Source: Nocardia brevicatena NBRC 12119
GTDB taxonomy: Bacteria > Actinomycetota > Actinomycetes > Mycobacteriales > Mycobacteriaceae
Length of the DNA: 64,000 nt
NCBI RefSeq assembly: GCF_000308495.1
Contig: NZ_BAFU01000055.1
Span: 62,001 to 126,000 of the forward strand
Direction of reading: 5' to 3'
In this document: piece after piece, positions 45,966 to 56,900 of the stretch
Numbering within the stretch: the stretch's first letter is position 1
How the letters are laid out: each line of letters begins with the position of its first letter
The notes under the pieces: model-generated
Told to the model about the DNA's origin: nothing
Databases searched by the model: none
The model's input: only the letters and a program-made list of their open reading frames with translations
Position numbers and translations under genes: made by a program

Positions 45966-46817
45966 TCAGAACGCACGGCAGGAGCGGATATCGGTGGCCA
46001 GAATTGCCTTGGCGCCCAGTTCGGCCAGCTCGTCCATCACCGAATTGCCTTGTTTACGCGGTACCAGTGCTCGCACCGCCACCCAGCCGTCGTCGGCCAG
46101 CGGGGACACCGTGGGCGATTCCAGGCCCGGCGTGATCTCCACCGCGCGGTCGAGCAGCGCTTTGGGGCAGTCGTAGTCCAGCATCAAGTACTGCTGGGCG
46201 AACACCACACCCTGCAGCCGCGCGATCAGCTGATTACGCGCGCGGTCCTGCCGGTCGGCGCTCTCCTGTTCCACCACCACGGCTTCCGAATCGCACAGCG
46301 ATTCGCCGAAGGCCACCAGATTGTGCTGCCGCAGGGTACGGCCCGAACCGACGACATCGGCGATGGCGTCGGCGACACCGAGCTGGATTGAGATCTCCAC
46401 CGCGCCGTCCAGCCGGATCACGGTCGCCTCGATACCGCGGCGGGCCAGATCGCCGCGCACCAGGTTCGGATACGAGGTGGCGATGCGCTTGCCCCGCAGA
46501 TCGGCCACGGACCATTCCCGCCCGGCCGGAGCGGCGTAGCGGAAGGTGGAACCGCCGAAGCCCAGGGCCAGCCGCTCCCGCACCGGCGCGCCGGAATCCA
46601 GGGCGAGATCGCGGCCGGTGATCCCCAGGTCCAGTTCCCCGGAACCGACGTAGATGGCGATGTCCTTGGGCCGCAGGAAGAAGAACTCGACCTGGTTGGC
46701 GGGGTCGAGCACGGTCAGGTCCCGTGAATCGGTGCGTTTGCGGTACCCGGCCTCGGTCAGGATCGAGACGGCGGATTCGGAAAGGGCGCCTTTGTTGGGG
46801 ACGGCGACGCGCAGCAT
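45966..46817 (-). CDS. hisG: ATP phosphoribosyltransferase, long form
   Basis: First step of histidine synthesis: ATP plus PRPP to phosphoribosyl-ATP. The 283-residue protein is the long, autonomously regulated form: [67 protein letters not shown] and the PRPP loop [20 protein letters not shown], followed by the C-terminal ACT-like domain (~210-283, [20 protein letters not shown]) that binds histidine. ATG 46817 has AAAGGACG upstream. hisE lies 71 bp before it, as in mycobacteria. Confidence 0.97.
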   Translation of the reverse strand: MLRVAVPNKGALSESAVSILTEAGYRKRTDSRDLTVLDPANQVEFFFLRPKDIAIYVGSGELDLGITGRDLALDSGAPVRERLALGFGGSTFRYAAPAGREWSVADLRGKRIATSYPNLVRGDLARRGIEATVIRLDGAVEISIQLGVADAIADVVGSGRTLRQHNLVAFGESLCDSEAVVVEQESADRQDRARNQLIARLQGVVFAQQYLMLDYDCPKALLDRAVEITPGLESPTVSPLADDGWVAVRALVPRKQGNSVMDELAELGAKAILATDIRSCRAF

Positions 46818-46888
46818 GGTGTTCGTCCTTTCGATGCGCAAGAGGTGGAATGGCAGGGGACGGCACGGATATCGGAGCGATCCGAAGC

Positions 46889-47152
46889 TCACAGATGTCG
46901 GTAGACATCCTCGAGCCGCAGCCCCCGGCCCACCATCAGCACCTGCACCCAGTACAGCAGCTGCGAGATCTCCTCGGCGAGCGCCTCGTCGCCTTCGTGT
47001 TCGGCGGCCAGCCACACCTCGCCGGCCTCCTCGAGCACCTTCTTGCCCTGGGCATGGACACCGGCATCCAGCGCGGCCACCGTCCCCGACCCCTCGGGTC
47101 GGTTGACGGCACGATCCTGGAGCTCGGCGAACAGGGCCTCGAAAGTCTTCAC
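46889..47152 (-). CDS. hisE: Phosphoribosyl-ATP pyrophosphatase
   Basis: Hydrolyses phosphoribosyl-ATP to phosphoribosyl-AMP in histidine synthesis. The 87-residue all-alpha protein has the MazG-like metal site [20 protein letters not shown] followed by [19 protein letters not shown] 47152 is the family-consistent start; no clear ribosome binding site stands before it. It is followed by hisG on the same strand, and the pair is probably one transcript. Confidence 0.94.
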   Translation of the reverse strand: MKTFEALFAELQDRAVNRPEGSGTVAALDAGVHAQGKKVLEEAGEVWLAAEHEGDEALAEEISQLLYWVQVLMVGRGLRLEDVYRHL

Positions 47153-47237
47153 GGGAGGTCATTGTTTCAGACCTCCGCAAACCGTTTCCGGCCGAGTGGC
47201 GACCGCTCGGTGAAGGTCGCCGCTCGGCCGGGGTGAT

Positions 47238-49052
47238 TCAGGACGAGGCCAGCAGTGTTTCCAGCTCTGCGACGGCGGTGCGCAGGTGGTCGGCGAAGGC
47301 GTACATCTCGTCCGCCACCGAGGCCGGGGTGGCCAGGTAGAGATTCCACCGGTCCGGCAGCAATACATAGGCGACACCGATACAGCGCGAACTGGTGGAG
47401 CCGAAACCGAAGTAGCGGATGTTCACCGACGGCGCGGAGCTGGTGCTCAGGTAGTCGTCGCGCATGACGGTCCAGCCCGGGCTGTGGTAGAGCGGGATGG
47501 GGTCGGGGACACCGAGTTCGGCGCCGCGCCGCCGTTGAATCCACTCCAGTTCCCACAGATGCTGTTCCGGAGCGGCACCGGACTGGCACTGTTTGGCGCG
47601 CGCCACATGCGCGTCCGCGGCGGCACGGGCCGCGGCGAGCCGGGCAGCGGTATCGGCCCGCGGGTCCTGCATGGTATCCACGAAGGTCACCATCTCCGGG
47701 GTGATCACGCGCATGGCCTCGGTGCGGCCGTTGCGGTACTGGCGGGTGGCGATGGACTCATAGGTGGCGCCGGTGAGTCCCTTGCTGCGGCGATGGGCCA
47801 GCTGATAGGCGAGCTGGGCGAACGCGTCCGGGGAGATGCCCAGCTCTTTGGCGCGGGTGGCGCCGAACTCGTCGAACGACACCGTGGTGGTGGCGTTGTC
47901 GGCGGCGTAGTCGGCGAAGGCGCGGCCCGCGGCGGCCACCTCGCGGCGCGCGGCCTCGTCGAGCCGGAACTCGACGGATTCGATCGGCGGCTGTCCCTGG
48001 GCGCGGGCACCGGAGCGGACCGCGTGCTCGTCGACCGAGGTCTGCAGCAGGGTGTCGACGAAGGACAGGATGGTGGTCCCGTCCAGCCCGCAGTGCTCCA
48101 CATTGATCCCGGCCTGGCCGTCGGCGAACACGATGAACGACACCGATTTGTCGAACCAGCGGTTGGCGCTGTCGCCGTGCAGCAGGGTGTCGCAGGCGTG
48201 CAGTTCGTCGCGCGGCGCGAAATCCTCCAGGCAGATACAGAACAGCGCGGTTTCGACGGTGTCGAGGGCGGCGGCGTTGTCCGGATCGGCGAGCAGCGCG
48301 GTGCGCGCCCGGGCCCAGTCGGCCCGGGCCAGGGTGGTCAGCTGCCCGACAGCGGTCTCGGTGGGCGCCGGGCGGGCCCCCGCCTTCAACACCGCGCGCA
48401 ATCCCTCGGACAGGTCGGTGAAGGCGTAGGGAGTGCCATCCGGCCCGAGGACGTCCATCCGGAAGGTGTTTCCGCGGTGGAACACCAGGATGTGCCGGGC
48501 GGTCGAGGGACCGGGGTGTTCGGCGCTGTAGGGCGCCCGCACCGTGTCCTGTTCGGTTCCGGGGATTCTGGTCTCGGAGAACAGGTATTTGTTCTGCCAC
48601 ATCGACAGGCGCTGCCCGCGCTGGGTGACCGGCGGGATCTCCTCGCGGTCCAGGGCCAGTTTGTAGCCGACGGCGGCGGCGACGATCCCGGCCGCGCGCT
48701 CCGCCTGGTCCGCCTCGGTGGAGGCGGCGAGGACGGTGTCGTCACGGAACAGGAAGAAGAAGTTGGCGTTCAACGCGATCCGGTCGCGGCGGCCCAGATA
48801 CCGCGACGGCCAGAACAGGTCCAGCCAACTGTCCACACCGGGGGTGGCGTCGTATTCCCGCAGCGCCGCGTGCAGCGTCCGGCCGGGGCCGTCCGGGCGC
48901 AGCAGATCCGTGACCGCGGTCTCGGTGGCGGCGAGTTCCTCGGCGGTCAGCAGCGGGGTGCACCACTCGAGGAAACGCGCGCAGCTGTCCTCCAGGGTGG
49001 GCAGGGGCACCCTGGGCAGCTGGTCTTCGGCGGCAAATGTGCGTTCGCTCAA
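47238..49052 (-). CDS. Carnitine/choline O-acyltransferase family protein
   Basis: A 604-residue relative of eukaryotic-type carnitine acyltransferases, a family scattered in bacteria. PRVPLPTLEDSCARFLEWCT opens it; the catalytic His is in NVEHCGLDGTTILSFVDTLL near residue 317; GATYESIATRQYRNGRTEAM matches the conserved substrate-binding segment (~430-450), and DDYLSTSSAPSVNIRYFGFG contains the STS motif near residue 537. It would move an acyl group between CoA and a quaternary-amine or related alcohol. The following methyltransferase and dioxygenase genes run in the same direction with short gaps, suggesting a shared small-molecule pathway rather than fatty-acid shuttling. Confidence 0.88.
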   Translation of the reverse strand: MSERTFAAEDQLPRVPLPTLEDSCARFLEWCTPLLTAEELAATETAVTDLLRPDGPGRTLHAALREYDATPGVDSWLDLFWPSRYLGRRDRIALNANFFFLFRDDTVLAASTEADQAERAAGIVAAAVGYKLALDREEIPPVTQRGQRLSMWQNKYLFSETRIPGTEQDTVRAPYSAEHPGPSTARHILVFHRGNTFRMDVLGPDGTPYAFTDLSEGLRAVLKAGARPAPTETAVGQLTTLARADWARARTALLADPDNAAALDTVETALFCICLEDFAPRDELHACDTLLHGDSANRWFDKSVSFIVFADGQAGINVEHCGLDGTTILSFVDTLLQTSVDEHAVRSGARAQGQPPIESVEFRLDEAARREVAAAGRAFADYAADNATTTVSFDEFGATRAKELGISPDAFAQLAYQLAHRRSKGLTGATYESIATRQYRNGRTEAMRVITPEMVTFVDTMQDPRADTAARLAAARAAADAHVARAKQCQSGAAPEQHLWELEWIQRRRGAELGVPDPIPLYHSPGWTVMRDDYLSTSSAPSVNIRYFGFGSTSSRCIGVAYVLLPDRWNLYLATPASVADEMYAFADHLRTAVAELETLLASS

Positions 49053-49076
49053 ATCGGGTCCTCGGCTCGGAGTCGG

Positions 49077-49880
49077 TTACGGTCGCGGCCGCGACAGGTA
49101 GAGGTTGGCGTAGAGCCATCCCTCGTCCTCGAGGCCGGCGGGGTCGGTTCCATTGGCGGACAGCGTATTCAGCACCTGTGCGCGTTCGGTGTCGGAGGCG
49201 AACCGGCGTTGCGCGAAATCGCCCGATATCCGCTCGGTGTGATAGCCCAGCTCGGCCAGCGCCGCCCCGATCGGTTCGAAACCGTACATGCGCAAGACGA
49301 AGTGCGCCATCCACGGCCGCCGGTCCGGGTTCGCGGTGGCGATCCGGATGAGGGTCTTTTCGGTGACATAGCCGATACAGCCGGTGGAGACCACCAGGTC
49401 CACCCCAGCGAGTATCTCCCGCTGGGCATCGGTGGGATCGGCCGACTCCAGGTCGGCATGCACCGTTTCGTGCAGCAGTCCCGCGGACCGCGCGTAATCC
49501 AGGGCGGGCCGCGAGACGTCCATACCGATGAAACGCACCTCGGGCAGGACGTCGCGGGCGGCGAGACGGGCACGGTCACGCGCGATGAGCTCGGACCGGT
49601 CGGCCGAGGGGTCGGCGTAGTCGGCGGCCAGCTCCGCGATTCCCACATCCAGGCGGAGCAGGGCCGCGTTCACCCCGTAGGAGCAACCGATATCGAGCAC
49701 CGTCGGATTCGTCCCGGTTGCGGCCCGGTATTCCCGGATCTGCCGCCGCAGATGCGGTTTCGCCAGCTCCGGAATGCGATAGTCCAGTTCGGACATACGG
49801 GAGTAGTACGCGCGCGGATCTTCTCTGTCGTAGATATCGTCGAAGGAGGCTTTCCCGGTGGTGTGCAGCGGCACGGACAC
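49077..49880 (-). CDS. SAM-dependent methyltransferase, class I
   Basis: A 267-residue methyltransferase. GTG 49880 follows GAGAGGA with good spacing. The SAM motif is TVLDIGCSYGVNAALLRLDV (residues ~65-84), the acidic loop after strand 2 is ELAADYADPSADRSELI, and VDLVVSTGCIGYVTEKTLIR is motif IV. RAYYSRMSELDYRIPELAKP at the N-terminus resembles a cap over the active site. It lies 24 bp before the carnitine acyltransferase-like gene and 28 bp after the dioxygenase. Methyl acceptor unknown. Confidence 0.87.
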   Translation of the reverse strand: MSVPLHTTGKASFDDIYDREDPRAYYSRMSELDYRIPELAKPHLRRQIREYRAATGTNPTVLDIGCSYGVNAALLRLDVGIAELAADYADPSADRSELIARDRARLAARDVLPEVRFIGMDVSRPALDYARSAGLLHETVHADLESADPTDAQREILAGVDLVVSTGCIGYVTEKTLIRIATANPDRRPWMAHFVLRMYGFEPIGAALAELGYHTERISGDFAQRRFASDTERAQVLNTLSANGTDPAGLEDEGWLYANLYLSRPRP

Positions 49881-49908
49881 GATATTCCTCTCGTCGGACT
49901 CAACCCGC

Positions 49909-50766
49909 TCAATCGAGCAGCCGATCTCCCCGCACGACGTCCGCCGCCGCGAGGTGGTCGTCGAGCACCCGGCCGAACAGTTGTCGGGTGCGTTCCACGG
50001 TGCCGATGACACCGGGGCGATCGCTGTAGGCGAAGATCGCGGTGTGCCGTTGGGTCCGCCCCCGCACCGGGGCCACCCGGTGCAACGAGAATCGGCCCTG
50101 GAACAGCTGCAGATCACCGGGGCGCAGTTCCAAACGCCGGACGAGCCGCTCTCCCGCGCCGGTCAGCACGGCGCGCACATCGGCGAGGTTCTCCGCGTGC
50201 GGGGAGCGGATATTCGGGCAGTACTCGAACACACCCCCGACCTCGGGAGCCCGGGTGAGCATGCTGACGGTGAATTCGTTGGTATCGAAGTGCCAGGGAT
50301 GCGACATTCCCGGGGCCACCACATTGAGCACCAGACCGGCCAGCGGGTCGGCGAATTCGTGCAGTTCGGCCAGTCCGAAACACTCGGCGACGAATCGCTG
50401 GAACAGCTCACTGGTGTAGAGCCGGTGGATGAGCGCATCGGTGGGAATACGGTCGCGCGGGACGAAGGCGTTCCCGCGTTCGAGCACGATCCGTCCCGGA
50501 TGGTCGTCGGGTAGGTCGGCGTCCAGCGGGATGTTGTAGGCGTTCACCTGCTCCACCCGGTAGTACGCCTCGGCGGCCATCCGCTCGCCCTGCTCGCGCA
50601 ACCGTTCATGCAGTTCCGGGCGGATGAACCCGCGCAGGACGGTGCATCCGTCCTCGGCCAGATCGATGCGGGCCGCCTCGACCGCCGCACGCCATCCGGC
50701 GCTGTCGGGAACCAGCGAATAGCGGATGGTATCGACGATATCGTGCACGGTCCCCGTCACTGCCAT
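49909..50766 (-). CDS. Phytanoyl-CoA dioxygenase-like 2OG-Fe(II) oxygenase
   Basis: A ~285-residue non-haem iron oxygenase. Iron ligands are visible: the HxD pair in SHPWHFDTNEFTVSMLTR and the distal His in FQGRFSLHRVAPVRGRTQRH, whose Arg would bind 2-oxoglutarate. LAEDGCTVLRGFIRPELHER is the usual opening for the PhyH group. ATG 50766 is used, with ATG 50775 nine bases upstream equally possible. With the methyltransferase and acyltransferase-like genes behind it, it looks like the hydroxylating step of a short biosynthetic or catabolic route. Confidence 0.86.
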   Translation of the reverse strand: MAVTGTVHDIVDTIRYSLVPDSAGWRAAVEAARIDLAEDGCTVLRGFIRPELHERLREQGERMAAEAYYRVEQVNAYNIPLDADLPDDHPGRIVLERGNAFVPRDRIPTDALIHRLYTSELFQRFVAECFGLAELHEFADPLAGLVLNVVAPGMSHPWHFDTNEFTVSMLTRAPEVGGVFEYCPNIRSPHAENLADVRAVLTGAGERLVRRLELRPGDLQLFQGRFSLHRVAPVRGRTQRHTAIFAYSDRPGVIGTVERTRQLFGRVLDDHLAAADVVRGDRLLD

Positions 50767-50925
50767 AGCGATCATTGTTATCGGAGCCGCTGCCGACACG
50801 CCCGGCTATTGCCGGAGTTGGTCGGTGACAAACATAACGGACCGTACGGTCCTGTTGAGGCTCAACGCTATTCCCCGCACGGATTGTGAGCTCACGCCGG
50901 GTGAGACGAGGGCGGGACAACCGCG

Positions 50926-51630
50926 TCAGCGCACCACGATCCGATGCGGCGCGAGCGGTGCGGTGCGCCGAACCCGCAGCACGTGCTCCAGATCCGACAG
51001 GGTCAACCCGACAAGGCTGTCCCGGTGCACCCGAAACGGGTCGGCGGGCACCGGAATCTCGCACGGGACGACCAGCACGGCACAGCCGGCGGCCGCGGCG
51101 GCCTGGACACCGGTGACGGAATCCTCGATGGCCACACAGTCTTTCGGATCGAGACCGAGAAGTTCCGCCGCGCGCAGGTAAACCGCTGGATCAGGTTTGC
51201 CGTGCTCCACCTCGTCACCGCAGACCGAGATATCGAACCGTTCGCGCCCCAAGGTCTCCAGGGCCAGTTCGGTCAGCGACCGCTTGGTATTGGTGACCAG
51301 GGCGGTGGACAGACGGGCGGCACGAACCGTGTCCAGGGCCGCCGCCGCACCCGGACGCCACGGGATGGGACCGGTCATCAACTCGGTCACCCGCCGCTCC
51401 AGGAACCGATCCGCGCCGAGCAGGGCCTCCGGGTGGGGTTCGAGACCGAGTCCGGTGAATATGGCGCGCAGGGCATTGGGCCCGGAGGCGCCGATCAGGG
51501 CATGCCGCAGCTCGGTGGTCATCTCCCCGCCCAGTTCGACCGCCAACTCGCGCACGGCGATATCCCACAGCTTCTCCGAATCGAGCAGCGTGCCGTCCAT
51601 ATCCCACAGCACACCCGCCGGTCGCTTCAT
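50926..51630 (-). CDS. HAD-superfamily hydrolase, phosphatase-like
   Basis: A 234-residue HAD hydrolase of the beta-phosphoglucomutase/phosphoglycolate phosphatase type. Motif I VLWDMDGTLLDSEKLWD (nucleophile Asp10), an alpha-helical cap (~17-90), motif II ALVTNTKRSL, motif III Lys in GDEVEHGKPDPAVYLRA and motif IV CVAIEDSVTGVQAAAAAG are all present. It could dephosphorylate a sugar or other small phosphate. It is on the same strand as the dioxygenase group, 159 bp upstream of it, so membership of the pathway is uncertain. Confidence 0.9.
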   Translation of the reverse strand: MKRPAGVLWDMDGTLLDSEKLWDIAVRELAVELGGEMTTELRHALIGASGPNALRAIFTGLGLEPHPEALLGADRFLERRVTELMTGPIPWRPGAAAALDTVRAARLSTALVTNTKRSLTELALETLGRERFDISVCGDEVEHGKPDPAVYLRAAELLGLDPKDCVAIEDSVTGVQAAAAAGCAVLVVPCEIPVPADPFRVHRDSLVGLTLSDLEHVLRVRRTAPLAPHRIVVR

Positions 51631-51931
51631 CTGACGCGGTCCCTCGTTCGGAGATCGGGCCCGACCGGCCTTCGGTCAGGTGCGGCCGGGCGGCCGCACG
51701 GACAGGTTATCGAGCTACCCGTGCCGGCCGGCCGCCGGCTCGCACCGGCCGACCCACCCATACAACCGGCGCCACGGACATCGCGTGGATTTCCCACCTG
51801 TGGCCCGGACGCGCGGACGGCGACCTCTCGCCGTGTTTCGACGGTATACGGTCCCGCACGATGCCATGGTCATACGGTTCCGCGCGCCGGACGAGGCACC
51901 GACCATGTGTTCCCGCGCCGGAGAGCGGGAT
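51631..51931. other. Intergenic region between kinase and HAD genes
   Basis: About 300 bp with GC-rich inverted segments but no gene or clear regulatory site I can support. The HAD gene promoter should be within it. Confidence 0.4.
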
Positions 51932-53761
51932 TCACCTGAGTTGTGAATCCGCGACGAGCAGGCGACCGCCCTCCGAAGTGACATGGAACAAGCGGCTCTC
52001 CGAGGTGGTCGAGCCGTTCTTCAACGTATAGGTCAGGCCGGCCACCACCGTACCGGGCCCGGCCGGGGTGACCGAGGTGATCCGCACCGCGCTGATCGTC
52101 GACCAGAAGTTCGTATAGTCACCGTAACCGCCGGCCACGCCTTGATACTGCGGTGACAGCCGGGCCCAGGCCGTGCCGGTATCACCCGGTAGCAGGCCGT
52201 AGTACTCCCGGACGAACTGCTCCACCCGGGCGTCGGTGAGCGGACCGGTCTCCGCCGTCGCCGAGGAATGGGTACCGGAGACCGAGCCGGGCTCCCCCGT
52301 CGCGCTGGAGGGCTCCTCGTCCGCGGAGCCGGATTCATCCGATACCGCGCCGGGTGCCACGGCCGTGGCACCGGCGGCTCCCGCTGCCGAATCCGAGGGA
52401 TCGCCGCCGCGGGAGGTCAGGATTACCCCCGCGAGCACGGCCACCGCGAGCACCCCCGCAACGACCAGCACCGCGATCCGACCACGACCGCCGCCGGACG
52501 CCCTCGCCCCGGAAGCGGGCGAGGCGGGGCCGCCTCCGGCCGGTGGGGGCACCGGACCGACCGCCACGGGGGAAGCGCCGAACGCGGCCCCAGGGCGAGG
52601 CTCCGGCACCGGCGGACCGGCGAATCGCTCGGTGGGTCGCACCATACCGTCGTCCGCGAAACCGGCGACTCCGCCCGGTGATCCTGCGGGGACATCGCTC
52701 CGGCCGGGACCGCCCCCCGGTCCGGCGCTCCGCGGTGCCGATCCGGGGGCACCGCTCTGCGAACCCGAGTCGGCTCCGGCAACCGCGGGGGCCACCGGTA
52801 CCGCGGGCGTCTCGGGCAACCGCTTCGTCGGCCGGGCGGATTCCCCGTCCGTGGCCTTTCGGGAGGTACCCCGTCCCCCGGTGGAGTCCTCGCCCCCCGG
52901 CATCGGCATGACCTTGGTGGCCGGATGCGCCGGGCCCGAGCCGCGACCGGCCGCGACATCGGTGAGCAGCCGCTGCGCCTCGCGCATGGTGGGCCGGTCG
53001 GTGGGATCGGGTTCCAGCAGCCGCATGAGCACCGGCCCCAACTCCCCCGCCCCCTCGGGCTCGGCGACCTTCCCCCCGGCCACGGCATGCAGTACCGCGA
53101 GGGGGTTGTCGCCCTCCCCGAACGGCGGACGGCCGGTCACCGCCGCGTACAGGGTGGAGCCGAGCGCGAATACATCGGAGGCCGGTTCCGGATTCTCGCC
53201 GCGCGCAACCTCGGGAGACAGATAGGCCGGGGTCCCGGCGAGCAGTCCGGTCGCCGTGACGGTGACATCACCGGCGGCCCGGGAGATGCCGAAATCGGTG
53301 ATCTTCACGGTGCCGTTGTCGGCCACCAGCAGATTCGCCGGTTTCACATCGCGGTGCACGATTCCCGCGTCGTGCGCGGCGGCCAACGCGCCGGCCGCCT
53401 GGGCGCCGATCCTGGCCACCTCCGGCGGCGGCAGTGTCCGCTCACCCGCGAGCCGGACGGCCAGGCTGGGCGCGTCCATGTACTCCATGACCAGCCACGG
53501 CTGGTTGTCCTCATCGGCGACGTCGAAGACGGTGATCGCGTTCGGATGGTGCAGCCGGGCGGCGATCCGCCCCTCCCGCAAGGCCCGCATCCGCGCCTCC
53601 TTGGCCGCGGCGGGCGACAGATGGGGGCCGAGCAGCACCTGTTTCACCGCGACGGTCCGCTGCAGGCGGGTGTCGAGAGCTCGCCACACCACGCCCATGG
53701 CGCCGGTACCGATCGGATCCGTGAGCCGATACCGTCCGGCTACCAACCGATCCGTCGTCAT
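51932..53761 (-). CDS. Transmembrane serine/threonine protein kinase
   Basis: A 609-residue PknB-type kinase. The kinase domain (residues ~10-270) has the glycine loop IGTGAMGVVWRA, Lys in RTVAVKQVLL, HRDVKPANLL catalytic loop, KITDFGISRA and GTPAYLSPEVARGE. A Pro/Gly/Ser-rich linker (~270-425) leads to one transmembrane helix (RIAVLVVAGVLAVAVLAGVI), a Ser/Glu-rich stalk, and an extracytoplasmic domain of ~105 residues (VEQFVREYYGLLPGDTGTAW, YGDYTNFWSTISAVRI) like those of mycolata kinases sensing cell-wall ligands. ATG 53761 follows GGAGGGG. Signal unknown. Confidence 0.94.
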   Translation of the reverse strand: MTTDRLVAGRYRLTDPIGTGAMGVVWRALDTRLQRTVAVKQVLLGPHLSPAAAKEARMRALREGRIAARLHHPNAITVFDVADEDNQPWLVMEYMDAPSLAVRLAGERTLPPPEVARIGAQAAGALAAAHDAGIVHRDVKPANLLVADNGTVKITDFGISRAAGDVTVTATGLLAGTPAYLSPEVARGENPEPASDVFALGSTLYAAVTGRPPFGEGDNPLAVLHAVAGGKVAEPEGAGELGPVLMRLLEPDPTDRPTMREAQRLLTDVAAGRGSGPAHPATKVMPMPGGEDSTGGRGTSRKATDGESARPTKRLPETPAVPVAPAVAGADSGSQSGAPGSAPRSAGPGGGPGRSDVPAGSPGGVAGFADDGMVRPTERFAGPPVPEPRPGAAFGASPVAVGPVPPPAGGGPASPASGARASGGGRGRIAVLVVAGVLAVAVLAGVILTSRGGDPSDSAAGAAGATAVAPGAVSDESGSADEEPSSATGEPGSVSGTHSSATAETGPLTDARVEQFVREYYGLLPGDTGTAWARLSPQYQGVAGGYGDYTNFWSTISAVRITSVTPAGPGTVVAGLTYTLKNGSTTSESRLFHVTSEGGRLLVADSQLR

Positions 53762-53996
53762 CTGGGTGTTCCCCTCCTGCTCGCCGCCGAGCCATCATGC
53801 AACTCCGCGCGTCGATGGGCGGAATTGTGAAAATCCTACGCTCCCAGGTACAGCGCACCCGCCGGCAGTCGGGAGATCGAGGCCGGCCGCGGCCGAACGC
53901 CGGTGCCGGAGCCGGTTACACCGCGCCCACGCGGACACGACCGCCGGGACGGCGCGGCGGATGCGAATACCGCTACCGATGTGCGGTGTGCTGCCG

Positions 53997-56900
53997 CTAT
54001 ACGTTGAAGTACTTGGCCTCCGGATGTAGCAACACGAACGCGTCGGTGGACTGCTCGGGGTGCAACTGCAGTTCCTCCGACAGCGTCACCCCGATCCGCT
54101 CGGCCTCGAGCAGATCGACCAGTTTGGCACGGTCCTCCAGATCCGGGCAGGAACCGTATCCGAACGAATAGCGCGCGCCCCGATAGCCGAGTTTGAAATA
54201 GTCCGTGACGTCGGCCGGATCGGACTCGGCGACGGAGTGCCCCTCCAGGACCAACTCCTCGCGAATACGCCGATGCCAGTATTCGGCCAATGCCTCGGTG
54301 AGCTGGACGCCGATACCGTGTACCTCGAGGTAGTCGCGGTAATTGTCCGTGGCGAACAGCTCATTGGCGAAATCGGCGATCGGCCGGCCCATGGTCACCA
54401 ACTGGAACGGCAACACGTCCACCTGCCCGGTCTCCCTCGCGTATGCGCGTGAGCGCACGAAATCCGCGATGCACAGGAATCGGTCGCGCTGCTGACGCGG
54501 GAAGGTGAACCGATACCGCTGGGGCGCATCGGGTTCCGGTTCGGTGAGCACGACCACGTCGTCACCCTCGGAGACGACCGGAAAGTATCCGTACACCACC
54601 GCCGCATGCTGCAGCACGCCTGCGGTGCTGAGCCGGTCGAGCCAGGCGCGCAGTCGCGGTCGGCCCTCGGTTTCCACCAGTTCCTCGTAGTCGGGACCGT
54701 CACCGCCGCGCTGTCCACGCAACCCCCACTGCCCGAGGAACAGCGCCCGCTCGTCCAGCAGGCCCGCGTACTCGTGCACCGACAGGCCCTTCACCAGTCG
54801 GGTGCCCCAGAACGGCGGTACCGGAACCGGCAGATCTGCGGCCACATCCGAGCGTTCGGGCACCTCGATCGGGGTTTCGGCGGCCCGGCGTTCGGCGGCG
54901 ATCCGTTTGGACCGTTCGTGGCGGGCCTTGCGCTCGGCGGCCTTCTCCCGTTCGGCGATCGCCTCCGGACTGTCGGGAGCCGGGCCCTCCCCGCGTTTGC
55001 GGGCCATGATCTCGTCCATGAGCCGCAAGCCCTCGAAGGCATCCCGCGCGTAGTGCACCTCGCCCTCGTAGACCTCGGTGAGATCGTTCTCCACATAGGA
55101 GCGGGTGAGCGCCGCACCCCCCAGCAGCACCGGGAACTGGTCGGCCACACCCTTGCCGTTGAGCTCCTCGAGGTTCTCCTTCATCACCACGGTGGATTTC
55201 ACCAGCAGCCCGGACATGCCGATCACATCGGCCTTCTTGTCCACCGCCGCGTCGAGAATGCTCGTGATGGGCTGTTTGATACCGAGGTTGACCACCTCGT
55301 AGCCGTTGTTGGACAGGATGATGTCGACCAGGTTCTTGCCGATATCGTGCACATCGCCCTTGACGGTGGCCAACACGATCCGGCCCTTACCGCTGTCGTC
55401 GGTGGACTCCATATGCGGTTCCAGATGTGCCACCGCGGCCTTCATCACCTCGGCCGACTGCAGCACGAACGGCAGCTGCATCTGTCCGGAACCGAACAGC
55501 TCGCCGACGGTCTTCATCCCCGACAGCAGCGTCTCGTTGATGATCTGCAGCGGCGGCACCTGTCGCATGGCCTCGTCCAGGTCGGCCTCCATACCGTTAC
55601 GCTCGCCGTCGACGATGCGCTGTTCGAGGCGTTCGAACAGCGGCAGCGCGGCCAGCGCGTCGGCCCGCGAGGCCTTGGAATCGGCGGCGGACACCCCCTC
55701 GAACAGCTGCATCAGCTTCTGCAAGGGGTCGTAGCCGTCGCGGCGGCGGTCGTAGACCAGATCGAGGGCGGTCTCGCGCTGTTCGTCCGGGATCCGGCTC
55801 GTCGGCAGGATTTTCGAGGCGTGCACGATGGCGCTGTCCAGCCCGGCCTGCACGCATTCGTGCATGAACACCGAGTTCAGCACCTGTCGCGCAGCCGGAT
55901 TGAGGCCGAAGGAGATATTGGACAGGCCGAGTGTGGTCTGCACCCGCGGATGGCGGCGTTTCAGCTCCCGGATGGCCTCGATCGTTTCGAGACCGTCGCG
56001 GCGCGACTCCTCTTGGCCGGTGCCGAGGGTGAAGGTGAGCGTATCGATGATGATGTCGCTCTCGGACAGCCCCCAGTTGCCGGTGATATCGGTGATGAGG
56101 CGCTCGGCGATGGCCACCTTCTTCTCGGCGGTGCGGGCCTGGCCTTCCTCGTCGATGGTCAGTGCGACCACCGCGGCGCCGTGCTCGGCGACCAGGCGCA
56201 TGGTCTGCTGATACCGCGAATCGGGACCGTCGCCGTCCTCGAAGTTCACCGAGTTGACCGCGCAGCGGCCGCCCAGATGTTCCAGACCGGCCCGCAGCAC
56301 CGCGCTCTCGGTGGAGTCGAGCATGATGGGCAGGGTGGAGGCGGTGCCCAGCCGACCGGCCAGCGCGGCCATATCCGCGGTGCCGTCCCGGCCGACGTAG
56401 TCGACGCACAGGTCGAGCATATGGGCGCCGTCGCGGATCTGGTCCTTGGCGATATCGAGGCATTTCTGCCAGTCCTCGGCCAGCATGGCCTCGCGGAACG
56501 CCTTCGACCCGTTGGCATTGGTGCGCTCCCCGATCATCAGCACGCTGGCGTCCTGCTCGAACGGGACCGCCGTATAGGTGCTGGACACGCTCGGCTCGTG
56601 TACCGGGTCGCGACGCCGCCCGAGCGGCGGCAGAGTGGGCTCGACCTCGCGCACGGCCGCGGTGACCTGCCGGATGTGTTCGGGGGTGGTACCGCAGCAG
56701 CCGCCGACCAGCGCCAGTCCGAATTCGGAGACGAACCCGCGCAGCGCGGTCGCCAGTTCCTCCGGGGTCAGCGGGTACTCGGCGCCGCCCGGGCCGAGTA
56801 CCGGCAGTCCGGCGTTCGGCATCACCGAGACCGGGATGCGGGCGTGTCGGGATAGATAGCGCAGGTGTTCGCTCATCTCGTCCGGGCCGGTGGCGCAGTT

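Noticed and set aside
54606-56855. 749-codon plus-strand open frame opposite metH
   Set aside because: Antisense shadow of metH produced by high third-position GC; no recognisable domain.
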